From Paracoccus shanxieyensis (lineage in GTDB: Bacteria; Pseudomonadota; Alphaproteobacteria; Rhodobacterales; Rhodobacteraceae), in assembly GCF_009711265.1 (NCBI RefSeq), contig NZ_WMII01000027.1, forward strand, positions 1 to 33,937: 33,937 nt of DNA, read 5' to 3'. Below the pieces are notes generated by a model. It searched no databases. It was not told where the DNA came from and was given only the letters and a program-made list of their open reading frames with translations. This document shows, piece after piece, positions 7,747 through 15,081 of the stretch. The position numbers were made by a program, and so were the translations under genes. Position 1 is the stretch's first letter, and each line of letters begins with the position of its first letter.

Positions 7747-8778
7747 TCAGGCAGCGCAGGCGATCACCGGATCGCGATAGTCTTCATCGTGCGTGAGCAT
7801 CGCCCAGATGCCGCGCGCCATCTTGTTGGCCAGAGCAAAGGCCGCGACCAACGGCGGCTTGCGTTCCAGCATGCGCACAAGCCAGGGGTTTTGAGGTGCG
7901 CCACGGCGCAGGGCCCAGCGGACCACCGCCATCGCGCCGGTGACAAGCAGTCGTCGGATGTCCCGCTGCCCCATCTTCGATGTTTTCCCCAGCCTCTGTT
8001 TTCCGCCAGAAGAATGTTGCCGCGGTACCAACCCGAGCCAGGCGGCAAAATCGCGGCCACGCCGGAACTGGTCCATCGGCGGCGCGAAGGTTTCGACCGC
8101 GAGCGCGGTGATCGGTCCGACACCCGGCATGGTCTGCAACTGCCGGGGTATGGCGGCCGCCCTGGACGCGGCGGCGAGCTTTGCCGAAACTGCGGCGAGG
8201 CGGGACGTCAACAATTCTATCTGTTCCAGAACCATGCGGCAGATGTCTCGCGCCAGGTCTGGCAGACCCGAACCCGGATCATCGACCACCTTCGCCAACC
8301 GCGGGATATACCCGACCCCTTCCGGCGCGACGTGCCCGAATTCATAGAGGTGCGCGCGCAGGGCATTGATCGCCTCGGTCCGCTGCTTCACGATCTGCTC
8401 GCGGGCGCGAAACGCCACCGCCCGGGCCTGCTGTTCTGCGGTCTTGGGTTCGACGAACCGCATGGTTGGACGCGTGGCCGCCTCCGCGATTGCTTCCGCG
8501 TCGGCGGCATCGTTTTTCTGACGCTTGATGAACGGCTTGACGTAATGCGGCGCAATCAGCCGCACGCTGTGCCCGTAGGCGGACAATTCCCGCGCCCAAT
8601 GGTGCGCGCTGGGACAAGCCTCCATCGCCACCTCGCATGCCGGATGATCCGACATGAATCGCGCGAACTGCGGTCGCGCCAGCTTCTTGCGGAACACGAC
8701 CTCCCCGTCCGCTGCTGCTCCGTGTACCTGGAACACGTTCTTTGCCAGATCGACGCCGATGATGGTAACCTCTTCCAT
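7747..8778 (-). CDS. IS110-family (IS1111 group) transposase
   Basis: The product is 343 aa, a full length for this group. The N-terminal RuvC-like DEDD domain (about 1-150) begins GVDLAKNVFQVHG with the first acidic residue, followed by the Glu in AMEACPSAHHWAREL and the Asp residues in KNDAADAEAIAEA. The C-terminal Transposase_20 domain (about 205-310) has MPGVGPITA, then HSSGGK with the probable catalytic serine, and GQRDIRRLLVTGA. No frameshift or internal stop is seen, so it may be active. The start is ATG 8778, with GGAG at 8788-8791 sitting inside a potential hairpin that could limit translation. Confidence 0.95.
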   Translation of the reverse strand: MEEVTIIGVDLAKNVFQVHGAAADGEVVFRKKLARPQFARFMSDHPACEVAMEACPSAHHWARELSAYGHSVRLIAPHYVKPFIKRQKNDAADAEAIAEAATRPTMRFVEPKTAEQQARAVAFRAREQIVKQRTEAINALRAHLYEFGHVAPEGVGYIPRLAKVVDDPGSGLPDLARDICRMVLEQIELLTSRLAAVSAKLAAASRAAAIPRQLQTMPGVGPITALAVETFAPPMDQFRRGRDFAAWLGLVPRQHSSGGKQRLGKTSKMGQRDIRRLLVTGAMAVVRWALRRGAPQNPWLVRMLERKPPLVAAFALANKMARGIWAMLTHDEDYRDPVIACAA

Positions 8779-8858
8779 GGATGCCCTCTCCTACAACTTG
8801 TGTTTCGACACCACGAGTTTGGCACATCGCGATGCCGTCTGGGGAGAGCGGCATCCAC
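8779..8858 (-). promoter_or_regulatory. Hairpin able to hide the transposase ribosome-binding site
   Basis: On the minus strand the left inverted repeat (8858-8844) can pair with GGAGAGGGCATCC (8791-8779), which contains the GGAG ribosome-binding site and ends at the ATG. The arms match except for one inserted base and are separated by about 50 nt. That loop also contains a 10-bp palindrome, CATCGCGATG (8825-8834). A transcript entering from outside would therefore have its start site buried, a known way for insertion sequences to avoid impinging expression. Confidence 0.5.
8844..8858. repeat. IS1111-group left subterminal inverted repeat
   Basis: GAGAGCGGCATCCAC on plus; it is the exact reverse complement of 7484-7498. 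A third, slightly diverged copy lies at 8779-8791 against the transposase start codon, so this repeat can also pair within the transposase mRNA leader. Confidence 0.9.
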
Positions 8859-8867
8859 CCCATCTCT

Positions 8868-8932
8868 ATATAATAAGTAAATGTTATTACTATATATTAC
8901 TAGTTTTGCCTTGGTTGTTTAGGTGCGAGACA
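8868..8932. other. AT-rich remnant between the two insertion sequences
   Basis: The segment is strikingly AT-rich inside a GC-rich region. It has a TATAAT at 8869-8874 (plus) and a direct repeat ATTACTA at 8886-8892 and 8896-8902. After in-silico removal of IS66 it continues directly into 11464 onward, so it was originally the 3' flank of the DyP-LRR gene. No gene is visible. It may be an old regulatory or terminator region that attracted insertions. Confidence 0.45.
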
Positions 8933-8940
8933 ACTTCAAT
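8933..8940. repeat. IS66 target-site duplication, left copy
   Basis: ACTTCAAT, directly abutting the IS66 left end at 8941. The identical copy is at 11456-11463. Eight bases is the usual IS66-family duplication. Confidence 0.95.
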
Positions 8941-8969
8941 GTAAGCGTTGCGCGAACCCCGTCTGTGTT

Positions 8970-10541
8970 TCAGGTTGACGGCTTTTGGAAGGCCCAAGGC
9001 ATGAGGTCGTCGATGCGCGACACGGGGTGGCCGTTGGCGATGGCGGTCAGTGTTGCGCGCAGGTAGGCGTAGGGATCGACCGCGTTCAGTTTGCAGGTCT
9101 CAATGAGTGAGGCCATGCGGGCCCAGGTTCGGCCGCCCTCATCATGACCGGCGAAGAGTGCGTTTTTGCGATTGAGGGTTATGGGCCGGATGGTGTTTTC
9201 GACCGGGTTGGTGTCCATCTCGACGCGGCCGTCGGTCAGGAAGATTTGCAGGCCATCCCAGTGCCGATGGATATAGCCGAGCTTCTCGCCAAGGCGGGAT
9301 TTGGTGGAGATCCGACTGCGCTGGTGGGTCAGCCAAAGGCGGAAGTCGGCAATCAGCGGCGCGGATTGCGCTTGGCGGGCGGCGAGGCGCTCCTCGGGTG
9401 AGCGGCCCCGGACGGTGGCTTCGATCTTGTAGATCTGGGCGATGCGGCGCAGGCCTTCGGCGGCGATCTCGGAGCCGTCCTTTTGATAGATGTCATGCAG
9501 CTTGCGCCGGGAGTGGGCCCAGCAATAGGCCAGCGTCAGCGGCGTGCCGCCCACGCGCTTTGGTTCGGCCAGGGCGTCATAGCCGGTGTAACCGTCGACC
9601 TGCAGAATGCCCTCGAAGCCCGTCAGGATGTCCATCGCATGGCGGCCATGACGACCGGGCGCATAGGAGAAGACGACGGCGGGCGGATCGCCGCCACCCC
9701 ACCCACGATCATCGCGGGTCACCGCCCAGAGGTAGCCGGTTTTGGTCTTGCCCGCCTTGGGGTCGAGCACCGGCGCCCGGGTTTCGTCCATGAACAGGCG
9801 GCCGGATCGTTTGAGGTGGACCAGCATGCGGTCGACGACCGGAGCCAGATGATAAGCCGCCACGCCACACCAGCTTGCCAAGGTGGAGCGGTCCAGCTCC
9901 ACACCGCCCCGTCCATAGATCTGGCACTGGCGATAAAGCGGCAAGTGGTCGGCATATTTGGAGACCGCGACATGGGCGAGCGTGCCCTCGGTCGGCAGCC
10001 CGCCTTCGATCAGCCAGTTGGGCGTGTCCGCCTGCACAACACCCGCGTCGCAACGGCGACAGGCGTAGCGGGGGCGAACGGTGACGATCACCTGGAAGCG
10101 GGCGGGAACGATGTCGAGCCGTTCCGCGCGGTCTTCGCCAATCTTCACCATATCGGTGCAGCCGCAGGAACAGATCTTCTGCGGGGGTTCTATCACCTGC
10201 TCGATGCGCGGCAGGTGGTCTGGCAGATGGCCAAGGTTGCGATTGGCCGCGAGGCGTCTTGTCTTGCCATCGGCGTTGCGTTCGACCAGCGCATCCCGCG
10301 CGGCCTCGGCTTCGGCGACCACCGTTTCCAGATCCTCAAAAGCCAGTTGACGCGCATCGGGGGGCAGCAGTTGCTCGGACCGCTTGCCATAAAGCGCATG
10401 GCGCAGCTCGGCGATGAGGTAATCCTGACGTTCGGTCTGCGCCTCAAGCCCTGCGACCTTGGCCTGCATGGCCGCAAACGCCTCACGCACGGCGGGCGGA
10501 AGGCTGTCCAGATCAAAGGGGAGCTCGGCGGGTGCAGACAT
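8970..10541 (-). CDS. tnpC: IS66 transposase TnpC
   Basis: The product is 523 aa. It has an N-terminal leucine-zipper-like coiled coil (about 20-85) with LYGKRSEQL, then a zinc-binding region with CSCGC (124-128) and CRRC (161-164). The DDE catalytic core follows, with D252 in MDETRAPV, D316 in QVDGYTGYD and E448 in NPVENTIRP. The C-terminal IS66 tail ends with the typical MPW motif (514-516). It catalyses cut and strand transfer of the element. It is full length and undamaged and lies 102 bp after tnpB. Confidence 0.97.
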   Translation of the reverse strand: MSAPAELPFDLDSLPPAVREAFAAMQAKVAGLEAQTERQDYLIAELRHALYGKRSEQLLPPDARQLAFEDLETVVAEAEAARDALVERNADGKTRRLAANRNLGHLPDHLPRIEQVIEPPQKICSCGCTDMVKIGEDRAERLDIVPARFQVIVTVRPRYACRRCDAGVVQADTPNWLIEGGLPTEGTLAHVAVSKYADHLPLYRQCQIYGRGGVELDRSTLASWCGVAAYHLAPVVDRMLVHLKRSGRLFMDETRAPVLDPKAGKTKTGYLWAVTRDDRGWGGGDPPAVVFSYAPGRHGRHAMDILTGFEGILQVDGYTGYDALAEPKRVGGTPLTLAYCWAHSRRKLHDIYQKDGSEIAAEGLRRIAQIYKIEATVRGRSPEERLAARQAQSAPLIADFRLWLTHQRSRISTKSRLGEKLGYIHRHWDGLQIFLTDGRVEMDTNPVENTIRPITLNRKNALFAGHDEGGRTWARMASLIETCKLNAVDPYAYLRATLTAIANGHPVSRIDDLMPWAFQKPST

Positions 10542-10643
10542 GGCGATTTATACCGCGTGCCCCCACGATTGCCCATATTTGCAAGGCGATCCGAGTCATT
10601 CTGTCGCGGGGGGATGCGTCGGTCTGGGCGCATGGATGCGGCG

Positions 10644-10949
10644 CTAGTCAAGCCCTGCAAACAGCGCCTCGAACTGCACCCGCGACAGCCGCATGACCCC
10701 GTCGCCAACCTTTGGCCAGGCAAAGCCGCCCTGTTCCAGCCGCTTGTAGATCATCACGATCCCACTGCCGTCCCAGAACAGAACCTTGATCCTGTCGCCA
10801 CGTTTGGACCTGAAGACAACCATCACCCCAGCCCTGGGCGCAAAACCCAGCTCGGCATGCGCCATGGCCGCCAGCCCGTCATGTCCCTTGCGGAAGTCCA
10901 CAGGCTTGGTTGCAATCACGATCCGGACGGCCTGATCCGGAAAGATCAC
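10644..10949 (-). CDS. tnpB: IS66 accessory protein TnpB
   Basis: The product is 101 aa, an IS66 Orf2-like protein. It shows KPVDFRKGHDGLAAM, GVMVVFRSKRGDRIKVLFWDG and WP near the end, the family signature. Start GTG 10949 overlaps the tnpA stop (GTGA), the usual coupled arrangement; an upstream in-frame ATG at 11000 would sit inside tnpA. It is required with TnpA for IS66 transposition, but its biochemical role is unclear. Confidence 0.93.
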   Translation of the reverse strand: MIFPDQAVRIVIATKPVDFRKGHDGLAAMAHAELGFAPRAGVMVVFRSKRGDRIKVLFWDGSGIVMIYKRLEQGGFAWPKVGDGVMRLSRVQFEALFAGLD

Positions 10950-11371
10950 AGCACCTTCCTCAGCGCCGCCGCCAAGGCCGCCGCGCGGTCTGGACTGCAA
11001 TCCGGCATCACATGCAGAACGGCCCCACAGATCTCGACCCTGATCACGCCCGTATCGGCCGACGCGGCAGCCGCAGCAGCATCAGCCAATGGCTCGATCA
11101 CCAGCGGCACGAAGGTCGGGGCCACATCGACCGGCACCACCAGTTCCCCTTTGCGCGCCTGACCACGCCATCCCGAAAGGTGCCGGGCAATCAACCCATA
11201 CTTCGCCGCAACATCGCAGACCCGCGCGCCAGGCTGAAAACTCTCGGCCACAATCCGCGCCTTGAGATCATCCGGCCATCGCCGCCGCCCGGTCGGACCA
11301 TCAAGGATCTCGATCCGCGAAACTCCCTTCGACCCACGCACCTCCATCCGGTGCTCGTTTTGGTGCTCCAC
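10946..11371 (-). CDS. tnpA: IS66 accessory protein TnpA (IS3/IS911-like HTH)
   Basis: The product is 141 aa from GTG 11371; ATG 11347 is an equally possible start. An HTH of the transposase_8/IS66 type occupies about 30-75: RRWPDDLKARIVAESFQPGA, VCDVAAKYGL, HLSGWRGQARKG. It is an accessory DNA-binding protein for the element's ends. It overlaps tnpB by 4 bp. Confidence 0.9.
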   Translation of the reverse strand: MEHQNEHRMEVRGSKGVSRIEILDGPTGRRRWPDDLKARIVAESFQPGARVCDVAAKYGLIARHLSGWRGQARKGELVVPVDVAPTFVPLVIEPLADAAAAAASADTGVIRVEICGAVLHVMPDCSPDRAAALAAALRKVL

Positions 11372-11455
11372 GGCAAGCCTCCCGCAAACTCAGTTGCAGG
11401 ACGGCATGCCCGATACAGCATCAGGCCGAAACCACGGGGCTGGCGAACCGCTTAC

Positions 11456-11463
11456 ACTTCAAT
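11456..11463. repeat. IS66 target-site duplication, right copy
   Basis: ACTTCAAT immediately after the right end of IS66, identical to 8933-8940. Confidence 0.95.
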
Positions 11464-11475
11464 CACAGGCGAGAA

Positions 11476-11520
11476 AGGTTCGGATCATCACATCACGTGA
11501 TTCGCGCGTGAGCCGAACCT
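11476..11520 (-). terminator. Terminator-like hairpin at the end of the DyP-LRR gene
   Basis: AGGTTCGG (11476-11483) and CCGAACCT (11513-11520) are perfect complements, with the 10-bp palindrome ATCACGTGAT (11492-11501) nested in the loop. On the minus strand the stem overlaps the last codons and the stop of the DyP-LRR gene and is followed by only a short T-run. It is a plausible, T-poor terminator, or a structural element. Confidence 0.4.
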
Positions 11521-14500
11521 GCCGGGACGTCTAGTGGCAGGGATCAGCGTTCGGCGCCCGGAGCGTATCTCGAGGAATGGCCGCAGGGCACGCAGTGCGG
11601 CAAGACCTTCCTCGCTGAGCTCATCGCTCAGCGACAATCTACGCAGGCCGGGGATCGCTGCGAGATAGGGTACGGCCTCGTCATCGACGCGGGTTCCGAC
11701 GAGCTGCAACTCGCGAAGATGGATCGGCGCGATAGCCGTGATTGTCGCGTTGCTGATATCGGCCCCATAGAGATATAGCTCCAGCAAACGGTCGCATTGC
11801 GCGAGTGCGTCGACGCTGGCCTTATCAATTTGGCTACCGTCCAGCGCTAGCGATTGGAGGTTGATGGCATAGCGGGCCAGTGTGGAGATGCCAGTGGGCG
11901 TGACTTTGGTATTCGGTAGGTCGATGCAGTGGAGACGCGGCAGGAGAGCGATGGCCTTGATCGCGGCATCACCGACTGCAGTGTTGCGCAGTTCAAGCGT
12001 ATGAATGCTAGGGCTGAGTGGTCCTTCAAGCGCAGCGCCGAAATCATTATCACTGATATATAGCCCCGCGATTGACGGCCGTGAGACGAGCCCAGCAATC
12101 ATCTCATCGGTCAGTCCGGCAGCCTCGGCTCGTACATCCTGAAGGCGCTCGAATCCTCTATCGAACTCCACATCGCGGTCGACCATTGACACAACTAGCA
12201 TCCGCAGCGCCTGTAATGGTCGTAGCCGATCGGCCAAGCCCTTTGTCAACCGATCGGTTAGCTGAAGTTCGCTCAGCTTTTCAGGCGGCCCTCCCGCGGC
12301 AGGTGCGGAGCCGGTCAGCAACACCTCCGCTCTGATTTCTTCTAACCCCTGCCAGTCAGCCTCGACGCTGAGCGAGACACGTTCGAGGGTGGCGTTACGC
12401 GCCAGCGACCGGCGGGCGCCCGCATCGGTTTGAAGACCCTCCGCGTCAAGCTGCTCAATTGGCGCGTCCAAGAGGTGCGCTAGGCTTATAGGATCAACAT
12501 AAGTGCTGCTTAGCCCGACGCGCCTGAGTCTAGGCAGCCTGCCCAGAGCGACCACGACCTCGCCAGCGACAGAAGTGTAGGAAAGGTCGATCTTCTCAAG
12601 GCTGTCGGCGCGGCCTAGCAGCGTCGCGATGTCGTCGTCGAGCGCTAGGCCGGCCAACCGAAGGCTTTTGAAGTCCTCTGGATGGCGCGCGGCCGACAGC
12701 GCTGCTTGGGACACACGGGTCCAGCTGAGGTCTAGCGCCTTCCAGCGCCGGTCGAGAAGGGCCGCTGCGCCTTTGTCACCAATGGCGGAGGCTTCCAAGC
12801 CGAGTTCGCCGAGGCTCGGGCTTATAGCGAGTCGCTGCGCGCCCGCGTCTGAGACGTTCGTCTCCGAAAGATCCGCATGCACGAGTTGATCCCAAAGGTC
12901 GCTGGCTAGAACGTCGGCATCAGCTATGGGAAGTCCACGGAGCGACAAGCGCCTGAGGCTGGTGGCGCCCCCGAGCGTGTTGATTACCTGGCTGGTTAAT
13001 CGTGGCGATCCGAAGCGGTGCCATTGGCGACGCCCCGCAAGCCCGAGGTGAAGCTCCACCAACTCGCTTCCGTCCTCGACAACGGTCGCGATGTCAGCAT
13101 CGTCAAGGTCAACGCCGGCAACATTGATCTTTTGCAGGCGCGGCAGCGAGCGAAGGAGCGTCGCGAGTGACGCTCCGTCGAGAGTCACTCCATTGAGTTC
13201 CAAGTGTCTGAGCGCATCTGTTTGCGCTAGGTAGGCTGCCTCGTCAGAAGAGAGCGTCTCGGTCGGGAAGTGCAGGCCAGAAAGGTCGAGCGAAGCAATT
13301 GCGCCGCCGCTAAGTGCCTCCGCAGCCCGCGCGAGTAACGCCGTCTCGGGCCAACTCGCCGATACGAACTCTTCGCGGCCCAGTTTGCATCGGATGCGTA
13401 CCTCGCCATCATGCCGTGGCGGTCCTGGAAAAGTATCGGCCGGAATGGTTTTGTTGGTTGGTCCGGCCTTGAGCCGTCGCAAGGTGTTCCTGGCATTGAA
13501 TGTCTTGGCGGTGGCTGTGAACGCAACGCCTGGCTTGCCGGTGCGCGGCGGCGGCGCAGTCGCCATCGCCACAATGAGGCTGAGCGAAGGGGCAAAGAGA
13601 TAAGCCCCTCCTGATGGTCTCACCCAAGTTCGACGGGCCATAAGGCTACGGCCGGGCGCCGGCTCCGCCAAGTCGTACAGGATCGCGTCCTTGGGCTCGT
13701 ATGCGCCTGTCTGCGGCGATACCCGCTGTCCTACTAGAAGATCGAACCCGCCCGGACCGGGGCCGTCGTCCGTGTTCATCCACGAATTGTTAAGCCTTTC
13801 GAACTGGAGGGACGGCCAGCGCTGATAGGCGAGGAACAGAAGGCCGCGCTCCGTGTCGTTCACCGGATTGTCTGGATTGACGCGATCAACAGGAGGGCCG
13901 AACGGAATCGCGCGCCGCAGCATCTGGAAACCTTGGGTCATCGACGCGCCGCCGAGATCCGTGGCAAGATCGCGGGGATTTACCTTCCTGATATGAGCGA
14001 ACGCCGGGCAGGTGAGGCCGCGGATTGGCGCCGGGTCGGCGGCAGCGCCAAGGACTGATATTCCGCCAAGCTGCAGCCCCGGCACTTCGGTTCCATAGAG
14101 AAAATAGTTGATCGCCAGATGGTCGTCCGTTGATGCAGGCTCCTCGGAGTGACGCATCAGCGCAGCGCCCGACGGCCATCGCCCAACAATCGCCGCGCGC
14201 AGCCGCGCCGGCGGGATCCCCAGCTGCTCAGAGGCCGCCTGAGTGTCCTCGTCGAATGCGCGCACATCCTGAGATAGGCGCCGGAACACTAGAAACGAGC
14301 CGTTGCGATATCGCTCCGGTGCTGGATCGACCCTGTTCTGCCCCGTTGCCGTGCCGATGAGGAACTGGCCAGGCCATGCTAGCGGCTGCCCCGGACGGCC
14401 ATATTCGACGCCGTCGCGCGGCGGCACGCCGTAGCGGGTCGTCACGAGGCGGATCGCGCCGTCTAGCTCTATCTGGCCGCGAATACCGATCTCGGCGACG

Positions 14501-15081
14501 CCGTCCATAAAGCCGAAATGCTCAATGGCGCCTGGAAGGACAGTGCCGCACTCACGATAGACCTCCGCGAGACCCGTGGCCTTGACCGCCGCTAGTAGCT
14601 CATCGCCCTTGCTAGCCGCCCAGTCGTCGAAGGCTAAAATCAGAAGAAGGTCGAGCGATTTTGCAGGACTGCCGACTACCCAGTTCGATGGATTCCAAGG
14701 ATTCTGCACACCCGCCGCGTCGACCGGCGACCAAGGATCACCAGTTCGCGCGGGCCGCATGCCGATGTCGAAAGCCCGGTCAAGTGCCCGCACGCCATTC
14801 TCGCCAAGTCGATCCATCGCCTTGGCGCCCAAGGCGATATTGGCCCATAGATCGGGCATCTCCGGCTCAGGCGTGCCCATCTTCAGTGCCTGCTTGCGCG
14901 TGTCGCGATGCCGCATGACGGGCGCAACCGATGTCACCCACGGTGCCAGCACCGCCAGCGCCTGTCGAAGTATGCCTTCGGATCCGGCTCCGTATCCAAG
15001 CAGCAATTGATGGCGCCGGCGAAATCCGGGAATAATGTTGCCCTGTATGTCCCCGGAGTCGAGGGCAGGCTCCTCAGACAT
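11488..15081 (-). CDS. DyP-type peroxidase fused to a long leucine-rich-repeat domain
   Basis: The product is 1197 aa from ATG 15081; GTG 15108 is an alternative. Residues 1 to about 510 are a dye-decolourising (DyP) peroxidase: DIQGNIIPGF near the start, the GxxDG motif GFMDG with D193, FLVFRRLSQD, proximal haem ligand H363 in CPAFAHIRK, and NDTERGLLFLAYQR. A Pro/Gly-rich linker follows (about 505-560). Residues from about 590 to 1185 are many 23-25-residue LRRs of ribonuclease-inhibitor type (LRHLELNG, LRRLSLRG, LEKIDLSYT, IHTLELRNT, LRELQLVG). Family knowledge: H2O2-dependent oxidation with haem. No signal peptide or Tat motif is seen. The LRR half probably binds a protein partner or substrate. 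It is translationally coupled to the upstream gene. A DyP-LRR fusion is unusual. Confidence 0.85.
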   Translation of the reverse strand: MSEEPALDSGDIQGNIIPGFRRRHQLLLGYGAGSEGILRQALAVLAPWVTSVAPVMRHRDTRKQALKMGTPEPEMPDLWANIALGAKAMDRLGENGVRALDRAFDIGMRPARTGDPWSPVDAAGVQNPWNPSNWVVGSPAKSLDLLLILAFDDWAASKGDELLAAVKATGLAEVYRECGTVLPGAIEHFGFMDGVAEIGIRGQIELDGAIRLVTTRYGVPPRDGVEYGRPGQPLAWPGQFLIGTATGQNRVDPAPERYRNGSFLVFRRLSQDVRAFDEDTQAASEQLGIPPARLRAAIVGRWPSGAALMRHSEEPASTDDHLAINYFLYGTEVPGLQLGGISVLGAAADPAPIRGLTCPAFAHIRKVNPRDLATDLGGASMTQGFQMLRRAIPFGPPVDRVNPDNPVNDTERGLLFLAYQRWPSLQFERLNNSWMNTDDGPGPGGFDLLVGQRVSPQTGAYEPKDAILYDLAEPAPGRSLMARRTWVRPSGGAYLFAPSLSLIVAMATAPPPRTGKPGVAFTATAKTFNARNTLRRLKAGPTNKTIPADTFPGPPRHDGEVRIRCKLGREEFVSASWPETALLARAAEALSGGAIASLDLSGLHFPTETLSSDEAAYLAQTDALRHLELNGVTLDGASLATLLRSLPRLQKINVAGVDLDDADIATVVEDGSELVELHLGLAGRRQWHRFGSPRLTSQVINTLGGATSLRRLSLRGLPIADADVLASDLWDQLVHADLSETNVSDAGAQRLAISPSLGELGLEASAIGDKGAAALLDRRWKALDLSWTRVSQAALSAARHPEDFKSLRLAGLALDDDIATLLGRADSLEKIDLSYTSVAGEVVVALGRLPRLRRVGLSSTYVDPISLAHLLDAPIEQLDAEGLQTDAGARRSLARNATLERVSLSVEADWQGLEEIRAEVLLTGSAPAAGGPPEKLSELQLTDRLTKGLADRLRPLQALRMLVVSMVDRDVEFDRGFERLQDVRAEAAGLTDEMIAGLVSRPSIAGLYISDNDFGAALEGPLSPSIHTLELRNTAVGDAAIKAIALLPRLHCIDLPNTKVTPTGISTLARYAINLQSLALDGSQIDKASVDALAQCDRLLELYLYGADISNATITAIAPIHLRELQLVGTRVDDEAVPYLAAIPGLRRLSLSDELSEEGLAALRALRPFLEIRSGRRTLIPATRRPGRFGSRANHVM

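Larger units (their letters stand above)
7479..8866 (-). mobile_element. IS110-family insertion sequence, IS1111 group
   Basis: A single DEDD/Ser transposase gene (7747-8778, minus) is bracketed by perfect 15-bp subterminal inverted repeats, 7484-7498 and 8844-8858. These, together with a roughly 260-bp non-coding right end downstream of the transposase, define the IS1111 group of IS110. In that group the repeats usually lie about 7 bp inside the left end and 3 bp inside the right end, giving boundaries near 8865 and 7481. TCTCT is found at both edges (7478-7482 and 8863-8867), so the exact ends are ambiguous by a few bases. Members of this family transpose using a bridge RNA encoded in the element. 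Confidence 0.85.
8941..11455 (-). mobile_element. Complete IS66-family insertion sequence (2515 bp)
   Basis: Imperfect terminal inverted repeats begin GTAAGCG at 8941 and end CGCTTAC at 11455. The left end continues TTGCGCGAACCCCG and the right end, on the complementary strand, GTTCGCCAGCCCCG. The element is flanked by the exact 8-bp duplication ACTTCAAT. It carries the three standard genes tnpA, tnpB and tnpC, all intact and transcribed on minus, with tnpA/tnpB overlapping. The intact ends, duplication and genes suggest a recent insertion. Confidence 0.96.

Noticed and set aside
8869..8874. TATAAT on plus as a promoter for a gene to the right
   Set aside because: No matching -35 at a proper distance, and the sequence downstream is the antisense strand of IS66 with no plus-strand gene.
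7576..8880. 434-codon plus-strand open frame across the IS110-family element
   Set aside because: It covers both the transposase antisense strand and the non-coding right end and has no protein pattern.
9483..11162. 559-codon plus-strand open frame across IS66
   Set aside because: It crosses three genuine IS66 genes on the other strand and has no recognisable domain.
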